A stretch of 64,000 nt of DNA from Rossellomorea pakistanensis (GCF_016908495.1 NZ_JAFBDZ010000003.1:1-64000); one strand, 5' to 3'. Counted from the first letter of the stretch, positions 41,509-50,643 are shown. Notes: generated from the sequence alone by a model not told the origin. Program-made: numbers and translations.

Positions 41509-41584
41509 TTAAAACCAGAAGGACATTAAACTCAACTTTGTGTTAAGATTTGGATAAAAGAACAAAAAGAGAAGGGGAAAAACA

Positions 41585-42820
41585 ATGATTATCTTTAATC
41601 AGGATGCGATCAATAATCTATTCTATATTATTTTAAGTATATTTTTAGTGTTTTTCCTTATTGAAAAGAAATTTATTAGAGAGAAATATAATCGGCTTCT
41701 TATGACGCTTTCCTCTAGTATGGCTATCATATTGTGTATGCTTTCTCCAATTTATAAAAATGATTACTGTGTTCATGATCTTAGGATGATTCCATTTGTA
41801 TTAGGAATTTTATATGGAGGACCTGTTTCTGGAGTAGCTTTGCTAGTCGTGCTTCTAGGATTTAGAATGTATCTATACGGATGGAGTTTAGTGGCATTTA
41901 CAATTCATATCACGGTCTTCCTTATTACCGTTTTTTGTGTAAAAGTATTTAAACGAATGTCGAGTAGAGGAAGAATCTTCTTTTCATTTGGACTTTTCCT
42001 TGTTCATACCATTATTTCCCCAATTATTGCCGAATGGATTGCTTATTTTCCTACAGATATGAAATATGCGATCAATTTTGTTCTCGTTCCTTCAATCGGA
42101 ATGCTGGTTATCACATATATCGTGGAGATTTTAATAAAACAAATCAATATGAATTATGCGATGATGAAGGTTGAAAAGATGGAAGTAGTTAGTCAGCTGG
42201 CAGCTAGTATTTCCCACGAGGTAAGAAACCCATTAACGGTCGTTAAAGGGTTTCTTCAAATGCTTTCAAGTAAGGACCTAACGGTTGATAAGAAAGATCA
42301 ATATATTCAAATTGCCAATGCAGAACTTAGTCGAGCAGAAAATATCATTAGTGATTATCTCACATTTGCAAAACCGACTCCCGAAAATATTGTCGAGGTA
42401 AAAGTGGACGAGGAGCTGTTGAAAATGTTGGATATTATCGAACCATTAGCAAAACAGCATTCGATTAACGTTCATCATCAGCTTCAACCTGCTATCGTTT
42501 ATGGAAATACCTCAAATTTTCAGCAAGCATTATTGAATATTTTAAAAAACGCAATAGAGGCGATGCCAAATGGGGGAGAACTCGTGATTTCCACGAAATT
42601 AGAAAAGGATCAAGTAACGATTTGTATACAAGATTCAGGAAGTGGAATGAGGAAAGAGCAGATCTCCAGATTAGGCGAACCATATTTTTCAACGAAAGAA
42701 AAAGGTACAGGCTTAGGATTAATGGTTACCTTTAGAATCATAGAAGTAATGAGAGGAAAAATCGAGGTAAAGAGTATTGTAAACAAGGGATCGACTTTTA
42801 CCATTTGTTTGCCTAAATAA
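41585..42820 (+). CDS. KinB-like membrane sensor histidine kinase
   Basis: A 411-residue orphan kinase. Residues 1-190 hold about six membrane helices resembling the 5TMR sensor type (FVLGILYGGPVSGVALLVVL near 74-93). No PAS domain follows. The HisKA box is ASISHEVRNPLTVVKGFLQM near 210, the N box ILKNAIEAMPNGG near 317, G boxes IQDSGSGM and KGTGLGLMVTF. This layout and the box sequence resemble KinB and related sporulation kinases feeding Spo0F. No response regulator is adjacent, which fits that role. The real signal and target are unknown. Confidence 0.88.
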   Translation: MIIFNQDAINNLFYIILSIFLVFFLIEKKFIREKYNRLLMTLSSSMAIILCMLSPIYKNDYCVHDLRMIPFVLGILYGGPVSGVALLVVLLGFRMYLYGWSLVAFTIHITVFLITVFCVKVFKRMSSRGRIFFSFGLFLVHTIISPIIAEWIAYFPTDMKYAINFVLVPSIGMLVITYIVEILIKQINMNYAMMKVEKMEVVSQLAASISHEVRNPLTVVKGFLQMLSSKDLTVDKKDQYIQIANAELSRAENIISDYLTFAKPTPENIVEVKVDEELLKMLDIIEPLAKQHSINVHHQLQPAIVYGNTSNFQQALLNILKNAIEAMPNGGELVISTKLEKDQVTICIQDSGSGMRKEQISRLGEPYFSTKEKGTGLGLMVTFRIIEVMRGKIEVKSIVNKGSTFTICLPK

Positions 42821-42824
42821 ACGA

Positions 42825-42893
42825 AAGTCCTGGAAGACGAGGCACTCGCATTTGCGCAGTATCCTGAATCCTGCAGGGCTTTTTTTATTTTGT
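42825..42893 (+). terminator. terminator of the kinase gene
   Basis: AAGTCCTG pairs with CAGGGCTT with one wobble across a loop of about 45 bases, followed by TTTTTATTTT. Confidence 0.55.
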
Positions 42894-42904
42894 TTGTTTT
42901 CTAA

Positions 42905-42965
42905 AAATGGGCAATGAGCAGAGGAGGCTCATTGGCCGCCCCGCAGCATCCTTACACTCCAACTA
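42905..42965 (+). repeat. remnant of a Bacillus intergenic repeat
   Basis: GAGGAGGCTCATTGGCCGCC and CGCAGCATCC match words of the same repeat family as the palindrome at 26652 as I recall its long form. The rest of the interval up to 43203 is AT-rich with no gene seen. Confidence 0.4.
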
Positions 42966-43203
42966 ACTCTTTTTCAAATAACAACAATGTTTATGATAAC
43001 AACCTTTATTTTACTATTTTAGCAATTTATTTGATTTTACACCTCAGGAATATTGAAATGTAGATATTTTTCTGATAATATATATTTCTGCTCCCAAACG
43101 TCTACATAATTCTGTCAGATTTCCCAGTGTCTAATATCTAGCATTACTTAAACTTTTCAATGTTCTAAACTAGCGGCTGAACAAAAATGGAAAGGGGAAA
43201 CAA

Positions 43204-45465
43204 ATGACGAATGAAACTCAACTACACCCTGATTACTCAAGTGAAAAAGATCGATTAGAATTTACGAAACGTTACATCGACGTTGTCATTCAAACATCCC
43301 AAAGTAGTAAAGAGAAATTTAAAGAGAATATGGAAAAAGCATTCGGTGATGTCGACTGGCTCGAATCAAGTGCCGCCTATATCGATATTTTAACCAATGC
43401 CAGCTTTTTTGAGATGTCAAAAGAAGAATTAGAGGCTTTAACAAAGGTGAAAAAGAAGCCCTATTTTGCCCGGATTGATTATAGTCAAAAGGGGTCTAAC
43501 AAAGAGGAAAAGCATTATATCGGTAAAACCTCCCTCTATCAAAGGGAGAATCAAGAGCAAATCATTGTTGACTGGCGGTCACCAATTGCAAACCTTTATT
43601 ACGAAGGTCGAATTGGGAATGTCAGCTATGAGGTAGAAGATGAACAGTTTGAAGGACACCTCTCTTTAAAGAGGCAGTACATGATTGAAGATGGTGAGCT
43701 TGAAGAGATTCGGGATATTGATCTCACGACAACCGACGAACTTCTTCAAGAATCTCTAGCTAAAAGCTCAAGCAATCGTTTAACCGAAATTATCTCCACG
43801 ATTCAAGAGGAACAAAATCGCATCATACGTGCGGATTTAAACAAGTCAATCATTGTTCAAGGGGCAGCAGGAAGTGGGAAAACGACGATTGCTCTTCACC
43901 GGATTTCCTATTTTATCTATAATTATAAGCAGCATTTTGACCCGAGAGAACTAATGATTCTTGCTCCAAGTAGTCTTTTTATCGATTATATTTCAGAGGC
44001 ACTTCCTGAATTAGGAGTTGAAAAAGTAAGACAAACGACCTTTAGTGAATACGTAATGACGTGCCTGGAGAAGCAGCTAAAGCTTACAGATGATAAGAAA
44101 CTCATCGAACTCATTGAAGAGAACGAAAAGAAAACAATAGAAACTTCCTGGATTTCAGGATTTAAAGGTTCAAAAACCTTTAGAAAAATACTTGATACGT
44201 ATATTGAAGAAATTGAAAAGCGCTTCTACGCCAAAACGGACTTCTATGTAGATAAGTATCGGTTATATTCAGCAAAAAAATATACCCATCTATTAAGAGA
44301 AGAATATACCTACTTACCCATTTACCGCCGAGTAGAAAAGCTAAAGGGATTGCTTCAAAGCTATGTTAGATCCAATAAGAAAGAAATGGTCAAGAAAGTG
44401 GAACTCTTTTACGACGACAAAATCGAAAAAGCCCTCTACCAAAGAAAACATGCAGCCAATCGTAAAGAGTACATCTCAAAAGCTCTTGATAAAAAAGCTA
44501 AAAGACTTGAAGATATAAAAAAAGCGATACGGACAAGTGTCACTAGTTATATGAAACAATTTGAAAAAAAGAATCTTTATACCTATTATGAAGAATTATT
44601 TCAAGACCCAGAAAGACTAGTAGCTTATTCAAATGGCGCGCTATCTTTAAATAAATCCCAGCAGCTCTGCGATTATACTTTGAAGATCGTAAAGAAAAGA
44701 AAATATGAAATGGAAGACCTAGCACCACTCCTCTATCTTCAAACCTATCTATATGGGATTGATAAATTCTATAAAGCAAAAAATGTAGTGATTGATGAAG
44801 CACAGGATTACAGCTATCTCCAGCTTTATGCTTTAAAGAGAGCTTTAGAAACTGATATGTTTACTTTAGTAGGAGACCTTGCCCAGGGTATTCACTCCTA
44901 CAGAGGTTTACAATCATGGGAGCCTGTATATCAAGACATTTTTCCAAGAGCTACTTACACAGAATTACAAAAAAGCTATCGAACGACTATTGAAATAATG
45001 AATGAAGCAAATAAATTATTGAGTAAGCTTCCTTACACATTTCCGAAAGTTAATCCAGTGGTTCGTCATGGGGAAGCACCGAAATCTATAACCTACAAAA
45101 CCCACAAGGATCTGTCACTTCTTATTGAGCAGATGGTTCAGAGCGGCCGTGAAGAAGGATTTCAAACCTTTGCAGTGATCGGTAAGAGCATGGTGGATTG
45201 TGTCACAATTGCTAAAGCATTGGAGGAAGCCCTACCAGATAAAGTGAAGCTGCTGGAGGAACAGGAAACGATTCCAAAAGATCGAATTGTTGTTGTTCCA
45301 TCCTATTTATCAAAAGGACTGGAATTCGATGTGGTTATGATTACAGCCGTTAACGAAAGATTCCATGAAGAAAATGAGCTGGATGTAAAGCTTCAATATG
45401 TAGCGATGACAAGACCCCTGCATCGTTTATATTTTTTAAGCAGGGAAGCCAATCAGTTCATATAA
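43204..45465 (+). CDS. helD: HelD-like UvrD-family helicase (RNA polymerase recycling factor)
   Basis: A 753-residue superfamily 1 helicase of the HelD type, which binds RNA polymerase, removes nucleic acids and helps recycling. The N-terminal helical arm (first 120 residues, Glu/Lys-rich) is followed by DWRSPIANLYYEG near 125. Walker A is QGAAGSGKTTIALHR near 220, Walker B VVIDEAQDYSYLQLYAL near 535, motif III GDLAQGIHSYRG, motif IV QKSYRTTIEIMN, motif V YLSKGLEFDVVMIT and motif VI YVAMTRPLHRLYFL. Length is close to B. subtilis HelD (774). The ATG has an AAAGGGGA site. Single-gene unit. Confidence 0.9.
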   Translation: MTNETQLHPDYSSEKDRLEFTKRYIDVVIQTSQSSKEKFKENMEKAFGDVDWLESSAAYIDILTNASFFEMSKEELEALTKVKKKPYFARIDYSQKGSNKEEKHYIGKTSLYQRENQEQIIVDWRSPIANLYYEGRIGNVSYEVEDEQFEGHLSLKRQYMIEDGELEEIRDIDLTTTDELLQESLAKSSSNRLTEIISTIQEEQNRIIRADLNKSIIVQGAAGSGKTTIALHRISYFIYNYKQHFDPRELMILAPSSLFIDYISEALPELGVEKVRQTTFSEYVMTCLEKQLKLTDDKKLIELIEENEKKTIETSWISGFKGSKTFRKILDTYIEEIEKRFYAKTDFYVDKYRLYSAKKYTHLLREEYTYLPIYRRVEKLKGLLQSYVRSNKKEMVKKVELFYDDKIEKALYQRKHAANRKEYISKALDKKAKRLEDIKKAIRTSVTSYMKQFEKKNLYTYYEELFQDPERLVAYSNGALSLNKSQQLCDYTLKIVKKRKYEMEDLAPLLYLQTYLYGIDKFYKAKNVVIDEAQDYSYLQLYALKRALETDMFTLVGDLAQGIHSYRGLQSWEPVYQDIFPRATYTELQKSYRTTIEIMNEANKLLSKLPYTFPKVNPVVRHGEAPKSITYKTHKDLSLLIEQMVQSGREEGFQTFAVIGKSMVDCVTIAKALEEALPDKVKLLEEQETIPKDRIVVVPSYLSKGLEFDVVMITAVNERFHEENELDVKLQYVAMTRPLHRLYFLSREANQFI

Positions 45466-45475
45466 TCTAGTAAAA

Positions 45476-45514
45476 GTTTGCGGACGAAACACATTGTTCG
45501 CAATTTCTTTTTTT
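45476..45514 (+). terminator. terminator of helD
   Basis: TTTGCGGAC pairs with GTTCGCAA across AAACACATT with one mismatch, followed by TTTCTTTTTTT. Confidence 0.65.
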
Positions 45515-45548
45515 CCTTTGTAAAATAAAGTGAAGGAGGGATTCATTC

Positions 45549-46379
45549 ATGTTAAAAAGCTTACAAAGTACAAAACGCCTACATAATGGTATTGAAATTC
45601 CCTATGTCGGGTTAGGTGTTTTCAAAATGACAGACCCACAGGAAACAGTACAAGCAGTTCAAACAGCAATCGAAAGCGGTTATCGTTCAGTTGACACGGC
45701 AGCAATCTATAAAAATGAAGAGAGTGTTGGCGAAGGGGTTAGAAACACAAAGGTAAATAGGGAAGACCTATTTATTACTTCGAAGGTTTGGAATAGCGAC
45801 CAAGGTTATGACTCAACATTAAAAGCTTTTGATGAATCTTTAAAAAAATTAGACATGAGTTACTTAGACCTCTATTTAATTCACTGGCCAGTTGAAGGCA
45901 AATATAAAGAAACATGGAAGGCACTTGAAAGACTTCACAACGAAGGTGTAGTAAAATCGATTGGAGTAAGTAATTTTCATCAGCATCATTTGGAAGAGCT
46001 TTTAAAAGATAGTAACGAAAAGCCAGTTATAAACCAAGTGGAACTACATCCTCGCTTAAGTCAAGAGCCATTAAGAGCTTTTTGTAAGGAGAATGACATT
46101 GCAGTTGAAGCTTGGTCACCAATTGCACAAGGTAAGATTTTGGATGAACCAACCGTAAACCATATTGCAGGGAAGCATGAAAAATCACCTGCACAGATTA
46201 TTCTTCGCTGGCATTTACAAAACGATGTAGTTATTATACCTAAATCTGTCCATAAGGACCGTATTATAGAAAATGCAGATTTATTTAATTTTGAACTTTC
46301 AATGGAAGAAATGAATCAAATTAGTGGATTGAATTTGGATGAGAGGTTTGGACCAGATCCTGATAATTTTGATTTTTAA
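45549..46379 (+). CDS. aldo/keto reductase (YvgN/YtbE type)
   Basis: A 276-residue NADPH-dependent aldo-keto reductase with the TIM-barrel signatures in order: GYRSVDTAAIYKNEESVGEG (catalytic Asp and Tyr near 48-53), FITSKVWNSD (Lys), YLDLYLIHWPVEG (His near 112), KSIGVSNFHQHHLEEL and IIPKSVHKDRIIENADLFNF. Members such as YvgN reduce methylglyoxal and other reactive aldehydes. GAAGGAGGGATTC precedes the ATG. It lies between helD and the quinone-stress unit. Confidence 0.92.
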   Translation: MLKSLQSTKRLHNGIEIPYVGLGVFKMTDPQETVQAVQTAIESGYRSVDTAAIYKNEESVGEGVRNTKVNREDLFITSKVWNSDQGYDSTLKAFDESLKKLDMSYLDLYLIHWPVEGKYKETWKALERLHNEGVVKSIGVSNFHQHHLEELLKDSNEKPVINQVELHPRLSQEPLRAFCKENDIAVEAWSPIAQGKILDEPTVNHIAGKHEKSPAQIILRWHLQNDVVIIPKSVHKDRIIENADLFNFELSMEEMNQISGLNLDERFGPDPDNFDF

Positions 46380-46387
46380 TAACGATA

Positions 46388-46510
46388 AAGCGGCTGTCCA
46401 ATAAAGGTTCAGCACCACTTTGATTGTCCAAATATAGAGGATGCCTTGAGGGTTTTTCTTCAATATGGAAGCTGTGGTCCCTTATACCTTGGTTTGGAAC
46501 AGCCCTTTGT
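46388..46510 (+). terminator. long hairpin of the GGCTGTCC family
   Basis: AAAGCGGCTGTCC pairs with GGAACAGCCCTTT with mismatches across about 95 bases, with TTGTTTC after it. It closes the aldo/keto reductase gene. Its two halves resemble the hairpins at 13676 and 34203. Confidence 0.5.
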
Positions 46511-46540
46511 TTCTTTTTCAGGGATATTATAAAAATGATG

Positions 46541-46570
46541 TTGACAGGAGATGTGGTTCTATAATACAAT
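46541..46570 (+). promoter_or_regulatory. sigma-A type promoter of the doxX-wrbA unit
   Basis: TTGACA (46541-46546), an 18-base spacer and TACAAT (46565-46570). TATCTCGAATT begins at the next base, so a regulator bound there would cover the start site. Confidence 0.6.
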
Positions 46571-46656
46571 TATCTCGAATTAAAAATAATTCCCTTTGAG
46601 ATAAATTCGAAAAGCACTTATCTTATTTTTTTCAACAATATCTCAATTTCGAGATT
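46571..46656 (+). promoter_or_regulatory. MhqR-like operator region
   Basis: TATCTCAATTTCGAGATT (46639-46656) is close to the MhqR box of B. subtilis as I recall it (TATCTCGAATTCGAGATA). A left half TATCTCGAATT lies at 46571-46581 and a further TTTGAGATAAATTCGA at about 46595-46610. The region sits between the promoter and the doxX start. It predicts repression by an MhqR-type MarR protein, relieved by quinones. Confidence 0.7.
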
Positions 46657-46731
46657 TGTTAATTAATAATAAATGAAATTGAAATGTTTAATTAACCTCT
46701 TAAAGGGAAAGGAAACTGGGAGGAAAACATA

Positions 46732-47142
46732 ATGACAGCTATGGCATCTTTAGGATTGCTTATCATTCGTGTGGTAGTTGGACTAACCTTTGCAGCACAC
46801 GGAACACAAAAATTATTTGGTTGGTTCGGAGGACATGGCCTCCAAGGAACTGGAGGATTCTTTGAGTCTATCGGTATTAAGCCAGGTAGAACAATGGCTC
46901 TGATGGCAGGGATGTCAGAATTAGTCGCTGGATTATTATTAGCCTTAGGTCTTTTAACACCGATAGCCGCATTGTTATTTGTTGTTACCATGCTTGTAGC
47001 AATGGTAAAAGTTCACTTTCCTAACGGATACTGGGCTACTTCAAATGGGTATGAATATAATTTACTTCTCATTGTTGTCGCAGTGGGGATCGCACTGATT
47101 GGTGCAGGATCATACTCATTAGATTCTATATTATTTAGTTAA
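46732..47142 (+). CDS. DoxX family membrane protein (MhqP-like)
   Basis: A 136-residue DoxX-family protein with four membrane segments: LGLLIIRVVVGLTFAAHG near 7-24 with the typical His, GTMALMAGMSE region near 54-60, LLLALGLLTPIAALLFVVTM and LLLIVVAVGIALIGAGSYSL. DoxX proteins act in thiol/quinone redox at the membrane; B. subtilis MhqP (YdfP), a member of the MhqR regulon, belongs here. ATG follows GGGAGGA. It is upstream of a WrbA-like quinone reductase, 142 bases apart, under an MhqR-like operator. Confidence 0.88.
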   Translation: MTAMASLGLLIIRVVVGLTFAAHGTQKLFGWFGGHGLQGTGGFFESIGIKPGRTMALMAGMSELVAGLLLALGLLTPIAALLFVVTMLVAMVKVHFPNGYWATSNGYEYNLLLIVVAVGIALIGAGSYSLDSILFS

Positions 47143-47284
47143 ATTGAGTAAGACTAGAAGTTTAAAGTTAAACTATTAATCAGGTGAATCAGCCATTCAT
47201 GTTCTAATCTTTAATTTGCCTGAATAATCAAATTGTGTGTCACCCATTACTATATAAATATTTTATCAAAGGAGAGATTTTTCA

Positions 47285-47896
47285 ATGTCAAATGTAAAAT
47301 TAGCCGTAATCTACTATAGTTCAACTGGAACGAACTACAAGCTTGCACAGTGGGCCGAAGAGGCAGCAAAGGAAGCAGGGGCTGAAGTCAAGTTAGTAAG
47401 AGTAGAAGAACTTGCACCTAAAGCAGCGATTGCATCTAATCCTGCATGGGAAAAGCATATGGAAGAAACAAAAGATGTACCAACCGTAACGTTAGGTGAC
47501 TTAGAGTGGGCAGATGCCTATCTATTCAGTATTCCAACTCGTTTTGGGAATGTTCCAGCACAAATGAAGCAGTTCCTTGATACAACTGGAGGGCTTTGGT
47601 TTAATGGGAAGCTTGCGAATAAGGTAGTAAGTGCAATGAGTTCAGCAAGCAATGCTCATGGGGGACAAGAACAAACAGTCCTCGCATTATATACTACTAT
47701 GATGCACTGGGGTGCCATTATTGCTGCACCTGGTTACACTGACCAATCCGCATTCACTAGTGGCGGAAACCCATACGGAACAAGTGTGACAGTTGATCAA
47801 GAAGGAAACATGGTTGAAGACGTTGAAGCAGCAGTAAAGCATCAAGCGAAACGGACAGTTCAAGTTGCAGAAGCAGTTAAAAACGGATTGCAATAA
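47285..47896 (+). CDS. NAD(P)H:quinone oxidoreductase, WrbA type
   Basis: A 203-residue flavodoxin-like enzyme. The FMN phosphate loop YYSSTGTNYKLAQWAEE is near 9-25, the FMN ring site SIPTRFGNVPAQMKQFLDTT near 79-98, and the WrbA-type insertion FNGKLANKVVSAMSSASNAH with HGGQEQTVLALYTTMMHWG follows. It reduces quinones by two electrons to avoid semiquinone radicals. AAAGGAGAG lies before the ATG. With the DoxX gene and an MhqR-like operator it forms a quinone-stress unit. A strong terminator follows. Confidence 0.92.
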   Translation: MSNVKLAVIYYSSTGTNYKLAQWAEEAAKEAGAEVKLVRVEELAPKAAIASNPAWEKHMEETKDVPTVTLGDLEWADAYLFSIPTRFGNVPAQMKQFLDTTGGLWFNGKLANKVVSAMSSASNAHGGQEQTVLALYTTMMHWGAIIAAPGYTDQSAFTSGGNPYGTSVTVDQEGNMVEDVEAAVKHQAKRTVQVAEAVKNGLQ

Positions 47897-47900
47897 TATC

Positions 47901-47930
47901 AAAAGGATGGCCATTGGTCATCCTTTTTTT
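47901..47930 (+). terminator. terminator of the doxX-wrbA unit
   Basis: AAAAGGATG (47901-47909) pairs with CATCCTTTT (47919-47927) and continues into TTT. Confidence 0.85.
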
Positions 47931-47949
47931 AATGAATAATAGGAATGTA

Positions 47950-48119
47950 ATCGGAAAAAGGTATTTGAGACATAAGCGGAGCCAACCTAAGAAGGGAAAA
48001 AGGCACCCGCTCAAGATAGCTCTACTTATGATTGTCAAATGCCCAAAAGAGCGTCAGAAAGGTGTTGCCACAGGCGTAACGAAATTAGCCATTCTTCCTT
48101 TTCTCAAGGCGGCTCCTCT
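47950..48119 (-). repeat. diverged long-form copy of the dispersed element
   Basis: Contains GAGACATAAGCGGAGCC, AAGGGAAAAAGGCACC, CTTATGATTGTC, the insert GGTGTTGCCACAGGCG and CTTCCTTTTCTCAAGGCGG. The block order equals that of 38300 and 62780 but with more changes. It fills the gap between the terminator at 47901 and the yhcT stop codon. Confidence 0.6.
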
Positions 48120-49019
48120 TCAATTATTAAAAATGGGAGTCTTGTCTAAAAAACCTGCTTCACAACAGATTTTTTCTTCTGTAAGTGGATGTGGAAATAC
48201 AATCCTTCTAGCATGTAGGGCTTGTCTCGGAAAAATTGATTTTCCACCATATAATGCATCCCCTGCTAATGGGTGTCCAATAGCGCTCATATGGACCCTG
48301 ATTTGGTGCGTTCGACCCGTGTCAAGGTGAATTTCTACAAGAGTAAGTTTTCTAATTAAGTCAGCATTTATTACACGAAAATGTGTAATCGCTGTCTGTC
48401 CTGAAGGTGAAATCCTTCTCCTTGTATTATGATGGCGATCTCGTCCGATGCTTTTATCAATAACTCCACTTTTCTTCTCGACAATTCCATGGACAAGGGC
48501 TAGATAGGTCCTTTTGACTTTCCGTTCTGCCAGAAGACGATCTAAAATGGATTTGCTTAATGCATGCTTCGCAAAAATCACTGCTCCTGTTGTATCTTGA
48601 TCGAGACGATGAATATGTTGAGCTCTACATCTTTCTCCGTTTGATTGTAAGTGGAATGCGACTCCGTTCGCTAACGTGTTCGTTTCTCCTGGAGAATTGG
48701 GATGAGTGTTCATATTGAAAGGTTTATTTACGACAAGTAAATGGGAATCTTCATATAGAACTTCAATGGAATGATCGACAGGGGTGACATCATTATTGCT
48801 TTCATACAAACCATGAAATCGCAGGATATCTCCTGGAGTCAGTTCTTTTTTCCATGATTCATGAATACCATTTACCGTGATGCCTTTCTCCATGCGAATG
48901 GAGTGTACGAGCTTTTTGGGAGCTTTCCATTTTGTGCGAAGAAGTCCTTCAATTGTTACATTCTCCCATTTTTCTGGAATATGTAGTGCAAAGGTTGTTG
49001 CAATTTCGTTCTTATCCAT
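48120..49019 (-). CDS. yhcT: RluA-family pseudouridine synthase (YhcT)
   Basis: A 299-residue enzyme that isomerises uridine in rRNA or tRNA. An N-terminal S4-like RNA-binding part (LLRTKWKAPKKLVHSIRMEK near 20-40) precedes the catalytic domain with HRLDQDTTGAVIFAKH near 130 holding the catalytic Asp, then HTGRTHQIRVHMSAIGHPLA near 245 and GDALYGG. ATG 49019 is chosen because AGGAGGTGA lies 6 bases upstream; a longer frame from 49052 crosses that site. Gene order with yhcU on the other side equals B. subtilis. Confidence 0.9.
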   Translation of the reverse strand: MDKNEIATTFALHIPEKWENVTIEGLLRTKWKAPKKLVHSIRMEKGITVNGIHESWKKELTPGDILRFHGLYESNNDVTPVDHSIEVLYEDSHLLVVNKPFNMNTHPNSPGETNTLANGVAFHLQSNGERCRAQHIHRLDQDTTGAVIFAKHALSKSILDRLLAERKVKRTYLALVHGIVEKKSGVIDKSIGRDRHHNTRRRISPSGQTAITHFRVINADLIRKLTLVEIHLDTGRTHQIRVHMSAIGHPLAGDALYGGKSIFPRQALHARRIVFPHPLTEEKICCEAGFLDKTPIFNN

Positions 49020-49192
49020 CTCTTCACCTCCTTTTTCGTCAATATCAGACAAATACCTAATTCAATTGGACTATAATTTTGTGAAACCTTTTTGTCCATG
49101 GCTATAATTACCACTCTTAAAGGACTATGAATATGTTATTCTGTATGTATCTGTTACAAGAAGATTACAACCGTTACAAAGGTGGGTTCCTC

Positions 49193-49588
49193 ATGAAAGT
49201 ATTAATTGCTTCCACACATGAGCAGGAAGAAAAAATCCAAGAGTTGATCAACTACATGTATTGTACCGTTTTTCCATACTATTTCACAGATGAAGAAATA
49301 CACTATTATAACGACCTAAAAGTATTACATACTACAACTAGACACTTTGAATACTTTGGGACGTTAAAAGAAGCTTTTCAAGTTATTACAAGCCTTCAAA
49401 CATTAATCAGTATTCTTGAATGTCATGATCGGAAACAAGAATATGATGAAATGTTCGATCATAATGTTCAAATACTACAGGAATTCGGATTGTTTTTTCC
49501 CTTTTCGTTAGATCAATTTCTCCAACCATCAAATGGTCAAGAGACGATTAGTATTTATGGAAAAGCAACGAATGAATTACTTGTATAG
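49193..49588 (+). CDS. yhcU: YhcU family protein (DUF5365)
   Basis: A 131-residue cytoplasmic protein. It begins MKVLIASTHEQEEKIQELIN and has YFTDEEIHYYNDLKVL and FGTLKEAFQVITSLQTLISI. The length equals B. subtilis YhcU as I recall it and it is next to yhcT as there. Function unknown. ATG 49193 follows AAAGGTGG; a longer frame from 49127 has no site. Confidence 0.8.
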   Translation: MKVLIASTHEQEEKIQELINYMYCTVFPYYFTDEEIHYYNDLKVLHTTTRHFEYFGTLKEAFQVITSLQTLISILECHDRKQEYDEMFDHNVQILQEFGLFFPFSLDQFLQPSNGQETISIYGKATNELLV

Positions 49589-49607
49589 TATAAGTTTAAA
49601 AGGATAG

Positions 49608-49637
49608 AAAAGGCTGATCGCATTGATCAGCCTTTTT
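49608..49637. terminator. bidirectional terminator
   Basis: AAAAGGCTGATC and GATCAGCCTTTTT enclose GCATT. It lies between convergent yhcU and the thioredoxin-like gene. Confidence 0.85.
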
Positions 49638-49640
49638 GTT

Positions 49641-50111
49641 TTATTCTTTTACATTTTCCGTAAACCAATTCTCCCAAGTTTCTTTCGGTTGTGAACCCGT
49701 GATTCTCGCAGCTTCTTTTCCATTTTCAAAATGGATAACAGTAGGTGTTGCTTCAATACGATAATTGTCCCAGCCTTGCTTAAATTCTAATAGATTAAAT
49801 TGAACAAGATCAATCCCTAAATCCTCTGTAAGTGGTGAAACGACAGGCGTTGTATCTCTACAGTGTGGGCATGTTGGGCTATAAAAATAAACAGTAACAT
49901 CCTCTTCATCCTCTAATTTTGATTTCAGCTCATCTGGAAGAATAAGATTTTGATAAAGTGGGTCATCCAGTTGGTCGATTGTAGCAGGATCTAAACTCTC
50001 TTTTTTATATGGATTTCCTTCAGCTTTTTCAGACTGCTGCATTTTGGTTACAACGGCAATTGCAGCAAAAATACCTATAATAACAATAAGAAAAATAATA
50101 ACTTTTTTCAT
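49641..50111 (-). CDS. membrane-anchored thioredoxin-like oxidoreductase
   Basis: A 156-residue protein with an N-terminal membrane anchor (about 3-22) and an extracellular thioredoxin fold. The active site is SPTCPHCRD near 77-84 and the cis-Pro loop EATPTVIHFENGKEAA near 120. CPHC is typical of DsbA-like oxidants, as opposed to CGPC reductants. It overlaps the bdbC-like gene by four bases (ATGA), so the pair works together to make disulfides in exported proteins: this one as the substrate oxidant and BdbC as its recycler. Confidence 0.85.
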   Translation of the reverse strand: MKKVIIFLIVIIGIFAAIAVVTKMQQSEKAEGNPYKKESLDPATIDQLDDPLYQNLILPDELKSKLEDEEDVTVYFYSPTCPHCRDTTPVVSPLTEDLGIDLVQFNLLEFKQGWDNYRIEATPTVIHFENGKEAARITGSQPKETWENWFTENVKE

Positions 50112-50536
50112 GATTTATCCTCCTTAGATGTTTTTAAAATGATGAAGCTAGTGATAAAAATAATCATAAAGGCAAGTAATGCTAAAAACGGGATGGTTAC
50201 AAATCCCATCCAATTGATATACTCTCCAGTACATGGAACTCGTCCACATGCAGGGGCTTGATCGGCAAACAAGCTAACCTTTTGAATGGAATAATGATAA
50301 ATGGAAATGAGTCCGCCAATTCCAGATAAAATTAGAGAGTAAATCGCTATGTTTGCATCCTTCCTTGCTGCTGCCACTCCTAACAGGATCGCCATGGGAT
50401 ACATTAATATTCGTTGATACCAGCATAGCACACAAGGTTCATAGAGCTTGATTTCGGAAAAATATAAACTTCCGAGCGTCGCAATAAGTGCAGTGGCCCA
50501 TGAAAGAAATAGATAATTTTCTATTTTTTTGTCCAT
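50108..50536 (-). CDS. bdbC: BdbC-like disulfide bond formation protein (DsbB family)
   Basis: A 142-residue membrane protein with four membrane segments. The first external loop carries CVLCWYQRILMYP (CxxC near 36-39) and the second CGRVPCTGEYINWMG (CxxxxC near 97-102), the DsbB-type pairs that pass electrons to quinone. It reoxidises the thioredoxin-like partner encoded after it. The initiation site is GGAATTATTT-ATG, with a weak ribosome site. BdbC/BdbB choice is by fold only. Confidence 0.88.
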   Translation of the reverse strand: MDKKIENYLFLSWATALIATLGSLYFSEIKLYEPCVLCWYQRILMYPMAILLGVAAARKDANIAIYSLILSGIGGLISIYHYSIQKVSLFADQAPACGRVPCTGEYINWMGFVTIPFLALLAFMIIFITSFIILKTSKEDKS

Positions 50537-50643
50537 AAATAATTCCTTTCTCTATGTATTTAATAAAATTATAGTATGTTATGATTATAAAAGTAAAATA
50601 CATATGATTTAACCTATAAATCGCACATTTTTTTGACTTATAA

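Noticed and set aside
46541..46565. TTGACA with TATAAT at 46560 as the doxX promoter
   Set aside because: The spacer is 13 bases; TACAAT at 46565 with an 18-base spacer is the better -10.
47914..48330. 138-codon frame running from the intergenic repeat into the 3' end of yhcT on the opposite strand
   Set aside because: It covers a repeat and the complement of a well-supported pseudouridine synthase gene and lacks a ribosome binding site.
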